64,000 nt of DNA from Chloroflexi bacterium OHK40 (GTDB taxonomy: Bacteria; Chloroflexota; Chloroflexia; Chloroflexales; Chloroflexaceae): contig SFCB01000160.1 in NCBI GenBank assembly GCA_004367505.1, positions 25,056 to 89,055 of the forward strand, in the 5' to 3' direction. The notes beneath the pieces were generated by a model. It was given only the letters and a program-made list of their open reading frames with translations, was not told the origin of the DNA and did not search any database. Shown one piece after another: positions 8,657-16,282 of the stretch. The position numbers and the translations under genes are program-made. Each line of letters starts with the position of its first letter. Position 1 is the stretch's first letter.

Positions 8657-9695
8657 GGCGACGCTGATCGAGGGCCTGCTTGAGCTGACGATCACCCCCG
8701 ACGGGCCGATCCTGATCAAGGCGGGCGAGAGCGGCGGGGCCGACCCGACCCTGCCCGATATGGAGTTTGTGCGCACCAGGCGCGGCGGCGTGAGCCAGGT
8801 CTATCTGCCGGGGCCCTCGCTCAAAGGCGTAGTGCGCGCCCAGTGCGAGCGCATCTGCCGCTCGCTCGACAGCGAGGAGCAGCAGCGCCGTCGGCAGCAG
8901 CACCGCCAGGAGCGCTTCGGCTCCGATGAGCCCCTCATCCCCCTGGCCGACAACCCTCTCGGCGATCAGACGAACTACAAGGGCTTGAGCGACATGGAGT
9001 ATAGCTCGGGCCGGGCGATCGAGGCCATGAAGCTGGAGGGCGACGGGCGCACCGCCGCCGTCTACCGCCGCTCGTCCTTCGTGAGCCAGATCTTCGGCCA
9101 CACCAGCCTGGCCGGGCGGGTGCGCTTCGCCGATGCCTATAGCGACGACCTGCGCCCCGAGTTGATCGAGGAGCGCAACGGCGTGGCGATCGACCGGATC
9201 TACGGCTCGGTCGCCGTCGGTCCTTTCAACTACGAGACGGTGATCGGCGGCAACTTCAAGACGAAGGTCAATTTCAAGAATCTCACCCTGGCCCAGCTCG
9301 GGCTGCTCGGCCTGGCCCTGCGCGACCTGGCAGAAGGCCGGGTGGCGCTCGGCTTCGGCAAGTCGCGGGGCCTCGGCCGGGTGAAGGTGAGCTTCGACCG
9401 GCTGCGTCTGTTCTACCCCACCTGCGAACTGGCCGGCGGCGAGCTCCGGCTGATCGGGGGCCGGCCCGTGGCCCCGGCCAGCAAACTGGCTGGCCTCGGC
9501 GCGCTGGCGACGGGCGCGGGCTACGCGGGCTACAACTTGCCGCCCGCCGATGCCGACACGAGCGAGCTGCCCGAGGGCCTCGCCTACGCCGCAGACGAGT
9601 TTATGGGCGTGGAGCTGCGCGCCGAGGGCGACGGGCAGGTCCGGGCGATCTGGAAGGCCTGCATGCCGGCCTGGCGGCGGGAGCTCGGCTTATGA
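8649..9695 (+). CDS. Csm3/Csx7-like RAMP protein, third copy
   Basis: The 348-aa RAMP protein carries VYLPGPSLKGVVRAQCERIC near residue 60, preceded by LPDMEFVRTRRGG, the equivalent of the Asp-containing loop. Later segments SQIFGHTSLAGRVRFADAY and LGFGKSRGLGRVKVSFDRL fit the SSO1426-like Cas7 group. A long insertion rich in charged residues (about 75-115) separates the first and second halves. It is about 80 residues longer than the other Csm3-like copies, so it may fill a special position in the filament. It is coupled by 4-bp overlap to csx19. Confidence 0.85.
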   Translation: MHKATLIEGLLELTITPDGPILIKAGESGGADPTLPDMEFVRTRRGGVSQVYLPGPSLKGVVRAQCERICRSLDSEEQQRRRQQHRQERFGSDEPLIPLADNPLGDQTNYKGLSDMEYSSGRAIEAMKLEGDGRTAAVYRRSSFVSQIFGHTSLAGRVRFADAYSDDLRPELIEERNGVAIDRIYGSVAVGPFNYETVIGGNFKTKVNFKNLTLAQLGLLGLALRDLAEGRVALGFGKSRGLGRVKVSFDRLRLFYPTCELAGGELRLIGGRPVAPASKLAGLGALATGAGYAGYNLPPADADTSELPEGLAYAADEFMGVELRAEGDGQVRAIWKACMPAWRRELGL

Positions 9696-10153
9696 GCGGC
9701 TATCTCTACCGCATCCCCAAAGCCGACAGCACCACCCTGCGGGCCACCGTCGCGACGGTTGTCGGCTTCCCCTGCACCAGCTTCGGCGGCGCGGCGCTCT
9801 GGGAGTTCGATCCCGCTGCGGGCCGCGACAACCTCCGCCGACTCCAGACCGTTGCGTCGGCCGAGCAGATCGCCGTCACGGGCGATTTTGGCCACGCCTT
9901 CGGGCGAACGGCGGAAGTGCGCTGGCGCCGGCGGAACCAGGAGCACTACGACATCCTCATCCTCACCGACACACCGGGCGCGCCAGCCGGCGCCCGGCCT
10001 CTCGGGGGCGTGGACGTTCCCTGGGCCACGAGCGTGCCGGAAGGGGCGAGGCTCCTGCTGAGCGACGAGTACAGCGGGCCTGTCAGGTACATCGCCTACC
10101 ACGCGCCGAACGGAGCGGTGCAGTTCCTGAGCTACCGGGAGGAGCAGCAATGA
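9692..10153 (+). CDS. csx19: Csx19-type type III-D accessory protein
   Basis: The 153-aa protein has a central segment FGHAFGRTAEVRWRRRNQEH that resembles the tumour-free signature of Csx19 (TIGR03984), namely an acidic/aromatic run leading to AE(L/V)RW. Csx19 is a small protein found with Csx10 in subtype III-D; its biochemical role is not settled. The gene overlaps both neighbours by 4 bp, so it is made together with the effector subunits. The match is by motif only, and an unrelated small Cas protein cannot be excluded. Confidence 0.68.
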   Translation: MSGYLYRIPKADSTTLRATVATVVGFPCTSFGGAALWEFDPAAGRDNLRRLQTVASAEQIAVTGDFGHAFGRTAEVRWRRRNQEHYDILILTDTPGAPAGARPLGGVDVPWATSVPEGARLLLSDEYSGPVRYIAYHAPNGAVQFLSYREEQQ

Positions 10154-11277
10154 GCCAGTACCGTGCGCCTTCGGATCCGGAAGAGAAGCCCTATGCGTTC
10201 GTGCCCTTGGCAGATCCCCGTGTGGCACAGCGCCAGATTGCTGCCGGCCACCATACTGTGTGCGGCTCTCGGACAGCAGGCCTTCATACCGGCTTTATCG
10301 AGGGTGTCATCGTCTCAGATAGTCCCTTGCACGTTGCGACCGGGATTGTTGAGCCTCTCACCGATGAATTCTTCCAGACCCGGCCCGACCTCACCATAGG
10401 CGGCCATCGTCGCCACGATGCCGACAATCTGGTGTTGCCCCATACAGCAACACGCGACGGTGCTTCTGGCAAAGTTGTACGAATCATCCCGGGTTCGACG
10501 ATGAAAGGCCTGATACGTGCTGTTATCGAGGCAATCACGAATCCAGGGATGCAGTTCACGCCACAGCGAAAGGGCAAGAAAGTAGAGAACAAAGTCGAAG
10601 GAGAGCAGTTCACCTCAGCTCCACTCCCCCCGAAGTTAACGGTTGCAAGCCGACTCTTTGGTATTACCGCAAAAGACAAGGGTTATCAAGGTCACTGCCG
10701 GTTTGCTGATGCGCCGCAAGTGAGTGGTGGTGCCGAACTGTTTAGGCGGCTGCCCTTATACAGCCCACGCCCCGGCGAAGCAGGCCCGCAGTTCTACTTC
10801 AAGGTACCCGACCGAGTCTTCAAGGGTCGAAAATTCTACCGGCGTGAAGACTACCAGGAGTCAAGCCCTCCGTACATTCTTGTCGAGTCCTGTCGTTCAG
10901 GTTCAAAGTTTCGTTTTCGTGTAGACTTCGACGCGCTGAGCCTCGCTGAACTTGGCGTGATTCTCATCGCACTAGGGGCGGAGCACACCGACCAGGGTCT
11001 GAAGGACAAGACCATTCCCTACTTGAAGGTGGGTGGCGGCAAGCCTGTCGCTTTTGGCAGTGTGCGCTTCACGCAGCTTCGGGTACACACGTTGCTCCCG
11101 GAGACCTACACCGACTTCGAGAGCAAGACGACTGAGCTAGATATTCGGGAATCCGTAGAGCAGGCTTTCAAATCTGGTCTATTATTTATAGACGGATTTG
11201 ATGAACTACGCGCAATCATGACAGATCGCCGCACACGCAAGCGGGGTGGCTGCTCGCCAGAGGAAAGGATCTACTGA
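10150..11277 (+). CDS. TIGR03986-type type III RAMP protein (Csm5-like)
   Basis: The 375-aa protein begins with KPYAFVPLADP, the NPYxFVxL-like opening of the TIGR03986 RAMP family. It then shows IIPGSTMKGLIRAVIEAIT, ASRLFGI, and C-terminal KVGGGKPVAFGSVRF. These features resemble Csm5-like subunits that cap the 3' side of the crRNA filament in type III-D systems. Base composition is visibly less GC-rich than in the upstream cas genes, and codons ending in A or T are common. That hints that this gene and the next have a separate history. It overlaps csx19 by 4 bp and the next gene by 1 bp. Confidence 0.85.
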   Translation: MSQYRAPSDPEEKPYAFVPLADPRVAQRQIAAGHHTVCGSRTAGLHTGFIEGVIVSDSPLHVATGIVEPLTDEFFQTRPDLTIGGHRRHDADNLVLPHTATRDGASGKVVRIIPGSTMKGLIRAVIEAITNPGMQFTPQRKGKKVENKVEGEQFTSAPLPPKLTVASRLFGITAKDKGYQGHCRFADAPQVSGGAELFRRLPLYSPRPGEAGPQFYFKVPDRVFKGRKFYRREDYQESSPPYILVESCRSGSKFRFRVDFDALSLAELGVILIALGAEHTDQGLKDKTIPYLKVGGGKPVAFGSVRFTQLRVHTLLPETYTDFESKTTELDIRESVEQAFKSGLLFIDGFDELRAIMTDRRTRKRGGCSPEERIY

Positions 11278-12122
11278 TGGTAGACAAATCATCGGTACAA
11301 GATCTTGCTGACGAGCTTGCGCGAGATCTCTTCAGGAAGATCGAAGTGCTGACTGAAGACCGGAATCGCAATCGTCGGAGCAACTACCCGATTAAGCTAA
11401 AGGAGGTTGGGGAGCCCCTACTAAACGATTTCCGCAAGACGCTTAGCTACTTTCGCAAGGCTCGGCGCATGGCCCCGCCACAGCCTTATGAGCCTAATGT
11501 TCGATTGCTGCTTGAGAGGCGCGCCAAAACCCAGAGTTTCGGCAACAATCCCCGCAACGAAACCCCAAATTTTGAGGTGCTCACCGATGTGATACACCAC
11601 TTTCGCCAGAAGCACGCTTTTCTCGAAAGCGATGATGACACTCTGATGGCCGTGTGGGCCTGGGCCATGCGCATCCTAACCTACTACGTCGAGAAAGAGA
11701 CTGTCACCCAACCCCGGTCGCCTCAGCGCTCCAATAGCACCTCTGTTTCTCCCCACACGCCCCCGGTCGGCTCCGAGGCGCGCGAGGAGCGCAGCGCGCC
11801 GCAGCCCACCCCCGCACCGGCGCAACCCCAGGATCCGGCTACGCCACAACCCCCGCCCATTCCCCTGAAGCACCTTGACGTCGGTGTCGAGCTGACGGGC
11901 AACCGCAAGGGCGAGCTGCGCGTACCATCGCTCGGGCGTGGCGTGCGCGTCGAGCTGAACCTCAAGGGCTACGCGCTCCCGAAGGGCAAAACGGTGGTCG
12001 GCTTCCTCAGCCGCGAGGACGCCGGGGGGAGTCTGTCGGGCGGCTTCCGCGGGACGCTGGCCGACATCGAGATCGACGGTGCGACGCTCTACCTGATCGT
12101 CAAGCCGCTCAAGAAGGCGTAG
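11277..12122 (+). CDS. Uncharacterised type III operon protein with proline-rich linker
   Basis: I do not recognise this 281-aa protein. Residues 1-140 look helical and charged, ending in MAVWAWAMRILTYYVEKE. Residues about 145-195 form a Pro/Ser/Gln-rich linker (for example PTPAPAQPQDPATPQPPPIP). Residues 195-281 look like a compact beta-rich domain with alternating hydrophobics, such as GVRVELNLKGYALPKGKTVV. The start codon shares one base with the preceding RAMP stop, so it is coupled to the effector operon. The helical half could be a second small subunit or an adaptor, and the tail a ligand- or protein-binding domain; both ideas are inference. The first half shares the lower-GC style of the gene before it, while the linker onward is GC-rich again. 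Confidence 0.7.
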   Translation: MVDKSSVQDLADELARDLFRKIEVLTEDRNRNRRSNYPIKLKEVGEPLLNDFRKTLSYFRKARRMAPPQPYEPNVRLLLERRAKTQSFGNNPRNETPNFEVLTDVIHHFRQKHAFLESDDDTLMAVWAWAMRILTYYVEKETVTQPRSPQRSNSTSVSPHTPPVGSEAREERSAPQPTPAPAQPQDPATPQPPPIPLKHLDVGVELTGNRKGELRVPSLGRGVRVELNLKGYALPKGKTVVGFLSREDAGGSLSGGFRGTLADIEIDGATLYLIVKPLKKA

Positions 12123-12145
12123 CCTTGCTTTGGAAGAGGTAGAGC

Positions 12146-12901
12146 ATGAAGGTTGCTCGCCGCTGCTTTCTCTCAACCTGCGGCACGAGCCTGCTGACGA
12201 ACGGGCGCGCGCCGCACGAGCGCAGCCTGGTGACGAGGTACTCGAATGCCAAACGCCAGGAAGCGATCCCCTCAGACGATGCCGCAACCCTGGTGCGGAT
12301 CATCGCCGAGGTGCGCGTGCAGTTGCTCAGCGCCGAGCCGCAGCAGGTCGCCTCGATGTCGGCGGAGCTCAATACGTTGCTTCGCTACTACGACGACCGC
12401 CCGCTGCCCCCACACGATGCTCACCTGCTGCTCTGCACCGATACCTGGCTCGGCGAGGAGGCGGCCCGCCTCGTTGCAGACTACCTACAGGCACAGGACT
12501 GTAGTAATTCCCTCGTGACTCGCCGGCGGGATCTCCAGACCGCCGAGCTCACTAGCTTTCAGCTGGCACTCTCTGAGTTGGTGCGCTGGTTCGAGGAGAA
12601 CCTGCCCACGTATCGGGCGCAAGGCTTCCAGGTCGTGTTCAACCTCACAGGCGGGTTCAAGAGTGTCCAGGGCTTCTTGCAGGCGCTGGCGCCCTTCTAC
12701 GCTGATGGAGAAGTAACTCGGCGCCGTGGTCCTGTACAGCACTCCGTCGATCACCCCGTAGCGGTTGCCGTCCTCGGGCAGCTGCGACCAGTGGGCGTAG
12801 TTCCAGCTCGCGTCAAGCGAGCGGGTCACCAGCTCGGGTGGGGCGACGGTCTCGGTGCTCATGGGAGCCTCTCGTTCAGCTTGCGCCCATCCCTCAGGTA
12901 G
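12146..12901 (+). CDS. APE2256-type CARF protein, C-terminally replaced
   Basis: Residues 1-188 look like a CARF sensor domain of the Cas_APE2256 family (TIGR02619). It has FLSTCGTSLLTN at the nucleotide-binding start (residues 8-19) and FNLTGGFKSVQGFLQAL (NLTGG from residue 166). After FYAD near position 12708 the sequence stops looking like the family. The remaining roughly 60 codons are the antisense of a Uma2-type gene fragment and give a basic, low-complexity tail. Family members normally continue to a C-terminal effector domain, which is missing. The product may be inactive, or a stand-alone cyclic-oligoadenylate binder. The start has GGAAGAGG upstream. Confidence 0.75.
   Translation: MKVARRCFLSTCGTSLLTNGRAPHERSLVTRYSNAKRQEAIPSDDAATLVRIIAEVRVQLLSAEPQQVASMSAELNTLLRYYDDRPLPPHDAHLLLCTDTWLGEEAARLVADYLQAQDCSNSLVTRRRDLQTAELTSFQLALSELVRWFEENLPTYRAQGFQVVFNLTGGFKSVQGFLQALAPFYADGEVTRRRGPVQHSVDHPVAVAVLGQLRPVGVVPARVKRAGHQLGWGDGLGAHGSLSFSLRPSLR
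12708..12862 (-). pseudogene. 5' fragment of a Uma2 family endonuclease gene
   Basis: On the minus strand an ATG at 12862, preceded by GAGAGG, opens MSTETVAPPELV. It then reads WSQLPEDGNRYGVIDGVLYR and TTAPSYF. This is the characteristic N-terminus of Uma2 (DUF820) restriction-like endonuclease proteins, where LPEDGNRYEVIDGVLY is followed by the catalytic core. The core is absent: reading past about 12708 enters the antisense of the CARF gene. Only about 50 codons remain, so the gene is broken. Confidence 0.75.
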
Positions 12902-13089
12902 CGTTATTGTATCGCCCGCCATCTCTGTGCCAAACCGAATCTTCTGCCAGCACTGCACGGGCTCAACTCCGACCTCCCCACCGCCTGATGTGGCGATTGT
13001 GCGTATGGAACTGCAGGCGCGCGCTGCCGGGTGGCCACCCGCATGTGGTTTACGATGTCAGGTGACTCACCAGGATAGAGGTAGACACC

Positions 13090-14292
13090 ATGAGCTTGAA
13101 GGCGATCACCTTTCTCGGCTACACGCCGCCCGACCGGCCCTATCGTGAGGCCACCTACCGCCTCGACGGTCAGGAGTGCACCACACCGTTCATGGCGGAG
13201 GCCACGGCCCGCTTCTTTCAGTCCCAGATCGACACCCTGCTGGTACTCGTCACCGAAGAGGCTGAGAAGCAAAACCTTAAGACCCTGCACGAGCGCCTGC
13301 CCGAGCCAGGGAAGCTCAAGGCAGTGCGCATCCCTTCCGGCCAGAGCGCCGCTGAGCTCTGGACGATGTTCTCCGCGATCGAGGGCGAGATCACCCCCGG
13401 CGACCGGATCATCTTCGACATCACCAACGGCTTCCGCTCCCTGCCAGTGCTGGCCTTCCTGGTTGCCTCCTTTGTCCGTATCGTCCGCGGCGCCCACGTC
13501 GAACGCATGCTCTACGGCGCCTTCGACGCCACCAGCCAGGGCATCACGCCCGTCTTCGAACTGACGCCACTGCTCGCCCTGCTTGACTGGACCACCGCCA
13601 CCGACGCTTTTCTCAAGTATGGCCGCGCCGACGATCTCGTACGCCTTGCCCGGCGCGGCGATGGCGGCGCTCTCGACGAGCTTGCCGAGGCCCTGAGCAC
13701 GCTGACCGCCGGGCTCCAGACCTCGCGCCCCACCGAGGTACAGGTCACCGCCGCCGGCCTCGCTGGCCGGATCGCCGCCGCGCGCGCCGACCCGGCCACA
13801 CCTGCCCCGATCGGCCTGCTGCTCGACCGTATCAGTGCCGAATACACCCCGCTTTGCCACGAAGTGCCCACCGACCCGGCGCGCGCCGGCGAGGTGCTAC
13901 GTGGCCAGGCAGAAATTATCCGCTGGTATGTTGCCAGAGGACTCTACGTCCAGGCGATCACCCTTGCCCGCGAGTGGATCGTCTCGCTGGTGGTGGCGAG
14001 CGCCGGTGGCGATCTCTTCGCTAATGACGACCGCGCCCTGGCCGAGAGCGCGATCAACCGGCCGTCCAGCCCCACGGCTCAGCTCAGGCACAGGGGGGAG
14101 GTGCCCATCCCCCCCGCGATGCGCGAGACCGCCCGGAGCGACGAGCTCCAGAAGCTCTGGTGCGATACCCGCGATCTGCGCAACGACATCGGCCACACCG
14201 GGATGCGGCCCAACCCACGTCTCGCCGCGAACGTCAAGGACCAGGTGACGAACGTGTGCAACCGTATGTTCTCGCTCCTGGCATTGCTGTAG
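13090..14292 (+). CDS. CARF-HEPN type III ancillary ribonuclease (TIGR02221/Csx2-like)
   Basis: The 400-aa protein opens with LKAITFLGYTPPDRPYREATYR, quoted here in part: KAITFLGY then REATYRLDG, typical of the TIGR02221 CARF family. FDITNGFRSLPVLAFL (motif from residue 109) is the second CARF ligand-binding signature. The C-terminal half is helical and ends with RNDIGH (R364-H369), the R-x4-H active site of HEPN ribonucleases. Expected role: binding of Cas10-made cyclic oligoadenylate activates non-specific RNA cleavage. Both ends are intact, in contrast to the upstream CARF gene. A TACGAT hexamer at 13051-13056 may be a -10 element, so it may have its own promoter. Confidence 0.9.
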   Translation: MSLKAITFLGYTPPDRPYREATYRLDGQECTTPFMAEATARFFQSQIDTLLVLVTEEAEKQNLKTLHERLPEPGKLKAVRIPSGQSAAELWTMFSAIEGEITPGDRIIFDITNGFRSLPVLAFLVASFVRIVRGAHVERMLYGAFDATSQGITPVFELTPLLALLDWTTATDAFLKYGRADDLVRLARRGDGGALDELAEALSTLTAGLQTSRPTEVQVTAAGLAGRIAAARADPATPAPIGLLLDRISAEYTPLCHEVPTDPARAGEVLRGQAEIIRWYVARGLYVQAITLAREWIVSLVVASAGGDLFANDDRALAESAINRPSSPTAQLRHRGEVPIPPAMRETARSDELQKLWCDTRDLRNDIGHTGMRPNPRLAANVKDQVTNVCNRMFSLLALL

Positions 14293-14495
14293 CCGGCCTG
14301 GCCGCATCCATGCTCGGAGCATCCGCGCATATGAGCATCGGGGCTCCCACACACTCCGGCGCAGCTTCTTAACCCCACAGCCCTGCACGCAGCGCTAACA
14401 GGACGGTGGAGCTGTGGACGTTGAGTCCGGACCCTTGCGGAGCCAGCGCGTCGATGTCCTCCATTCAGCTCCGCAGCTTTAACCATGGGCAGCCT

Positions 14496-15539
14496 ATGAA
14501 ACCCGATCGCGCCCCCCGCCGCCGTGGCGGCACCAAACGCGACTCCTGGCGCACCTTCCACCGCCGGCTCTTCCTGGTGCGCCGCCTGGTGCGCGGCCCC
14601 GCCGACGCCGCCACGCTGATCGCCGATACGCGCCGCTGCTTCAACCAGAGCGACGATGTGGAGGATATCTACCCCGCCGAGGCGCGGGCCGCCCTGCGCC
14701 ACGATCTCGCCGCGCTGCGCGAGGAGTTCGAGTGCGTGATCCGCCTCGACTCCGAGGGCCGCTACGCTATCGAGGACTTCGGCCGCCTGGCGCTGCTCGA
14801 CCTGCCCGACGAGGATCTGGAGGCGCTGGCCTTTCTCCTGAGCAACTTTAGCGAGAGCAGCCTCCCCAATGCTGGTCGCGTCGACGCCGTGCTCGACCGG
14901 ATCATCGCCTTGCTACCCGCCGAACGCCAGCGCGGGCTGCCGCGCCCGGCCCGCGACGTGCGCCTGGACTACCCGAGCCCCTCACGCTCGGTTTCCCCCC
15001 ACACGCTCGCACGGGTGCGCCGGGCGCTGGGCCACCAGCGCCTCAGCTTCGCCTACCGCTCCGCCTACAGCGAGGGCGAGCAGGTGGTGCTGCACCAGGT
15101 TGACCCGTACGCCCTGCTGTTCCGCGATGGCCACCATTATCTCGATGCCTACTGCCACGACTGCGGCGACCCGACGATCCGCCCGCGCTACCGGCTCTAT
15201 CGCGTCGACCGCATCGTTGAGGATAGTGTGCGCGCGCTGCCCACCACGCTCCCGCCCGTCCCGCCGCCACGCCCCCACTATCGGCTGCGCTATACCCTCG
15301 CGCCAGCGGTGGCCCGGCAGCGCGACGTAGCGCTCTGGTTTCCGGGCAGTATGGTCCACTTCTACCCCGATGGCTCGGCCGAGATCTGCGCCGAAACAAG
15401 CGATCTCTGGCAGGCCCGCCAGATCCTGCTGCGCTACCGCGAGCACTGTCGCGTGCTCGAACCGCCCGAACTGGTGACCATGATCCGCGAGACGACGGCG
15501 CGCATGGCCGCCGTCTATGGCGAGGAGACCGCGCCGTGA
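14496..15539 (+). CDS. WYL-domain transcriptional regulator (BrxR/CapW-like layout)
   Basis: The 347-aa protein has a winged helix-turn-helix at about 10-90. A WYL domain spans about 155-250, with the triad region read as HHYLDAYCHDCG and then RYRLYRVDRIVED. A WCX-like C-terminal domain at about 265-345 reads LWFPGSMVHFYPDG and beyond. WYL regulators of this layout often control defence operons and are thought to sense nucleic acid or nucleotide ligands. The start at 14496 is chosen over the in-frame start at 14406 because recognisable protein begins after it. Its stop overlaps the GTG start of the membrane CARF gene, so regulator and effector are co-expressed. The preceding 203-bp gap holds no gene. 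Confidence 0.88.
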   Translation: MKPDRAPRRRGGTKRDSWRTFHRRLFLVRRLVRGPADAATLIADTRRCFNQSDDVEDIYPAEARAALRHDLAALREEFECVIRLDSEGRYAIEDFGRLALLDLPDEDLEALAFLLSNFSESSLPNAGRVDAVLDRIIALLPAERQRGLPRPARDVRLDYPSPSRSVSPHTLARVRRALGHQRLSFAYRSAYSEGEQVVLHQVDPYALLFRDGHHYLDAYCHDCGDPTIRPRYRLYRVDRIVEDSVRALPTTLPPVPPPRPHYRLRYTLAPAVARQRDVALWFPGSMVHFYPDGSAEICAETSDLWQARQILLRYREHCRVLEPPELVTMIRETTARMAAVYGEETAP

Positions 15540-16282
15540 GGCCCACATCCCTGAGCGACCTCTTCCGCCCATTTCTGGAGACCCGCGCGCCGCTGCTCTT
15601 CCTGGTCGGCTCGCTCGCCCTGGCCATCCTCGGTAATGCCGTCTACGAGCTCCTGACGACCACCTTCGGCGCGCGGCCGGAGTTCCTGATCGGCCTGGTG
15701 ATCACGGCAGCATTGATCTTCGCTTTTGTGGCGCTGGCCTTCCAGCGCCTGCTCCAGGCCACTCGTGCCGCCAGCGGTACTCTGCGCATCCCCCAGGACC
15801 AGCAGGTACCGCCCCACCCCTCCCTGATCCTGCCTGTCGGCCTGCGCGAAGAGGGGCCGGAGCGCCCGATTCTCGAGTGGCACCTGCGCGACCAGACCCT
15901 CCGCCGCTGCTGGCTAGTAGCCTCGCCACAGGTGCGCGAGAGCCCCAAGCTCAGCAACCTCCGCCAGTGGCTGCTGGAGCAGAATGTCGAAGTATTCGTG
16001 CTTCCGATCAACGACGAGCGGGCGATCGGGCCGAGCTACCGGGCAGCCCTGGAGGCTCTCGATCTGGCGCCCCGGCTCCGCGAGGGGCTCCCAGTGGTGG
16101 TAGACATCACCGGCGGCACCGCGATGATGAGCGTGGGCCTGGCTCTCGCGGCCCGGGAGCGAGGCATACCCATTCAGTATTACCCGGCCCAGTACACAGC
16201 CACGGGTGTGGTGCGTACGCGGAGCGCCGACGCGCCCCTGCTCGCGGTCGAGGTGTTGACAGCAGGAGCTCAGCAGCCATGA
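15536..16282 (+). CDS. Two-helix membrane protein with cytoplasmic CARF domain
   Basis: The 248-aa protein has two membrane spans, about residues 18-38 and 50-69, then a basic linker and a soluble domain. That domain shows CARF landmarks: a first strand PSLILPVGL (95-103), RCWLVASPQVRESPK as the second strand and loop, and VVVDITGGTAMMSVG (DITGGT at 190-195) followed by IPIQYYPA. It is therefore predicted to bind cyclic oligoadenylate and act at the membrane, as reported for other membrane-anchored type III effectors such as Cam1. The two-span layout with Csx15 as partner is unusual. The GTG start overlaps the WYL stop, and the stop overlaps csx15. The lysine common after GGT in many CARF proteins is Ala here. 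Confidence 0.78.
   Translation: MRPTSLSDLFRPFLETRAPLLFLVGSLALAILGNAVYELLTTTFGARPEFLIGLVITAALIFAFVALAFQRLLQATRAASGTLRIPQDQQVPPHPSLILPVGLREEGPERPILEWHLRDQTLRRCWLVASPQVRESPKLSNLRQWLLEQNVEVFVLPINDERAIGPSYRAALEALDLAPRLREGLPVVVDITGGTAMMSVGLALAARERGIPIQYYPAQYTATGVVRTRSADAPLLAVEVLTAGAQQP

Noticed and set aside
12485..12708. Minus-strand frame continuing the Uma2 fragment past the junction
   Set aside because: The residues after TTAPSYF are the antisense of the CARF gene and show none of the Uma2 catalytic core.
14293..14495. Small RNA or tRNA gene in the gap before the WYL gene
   Set aside because: No cloverleaf or T-loop sequence; only weak CCGCAGCTT-type direct repeats.
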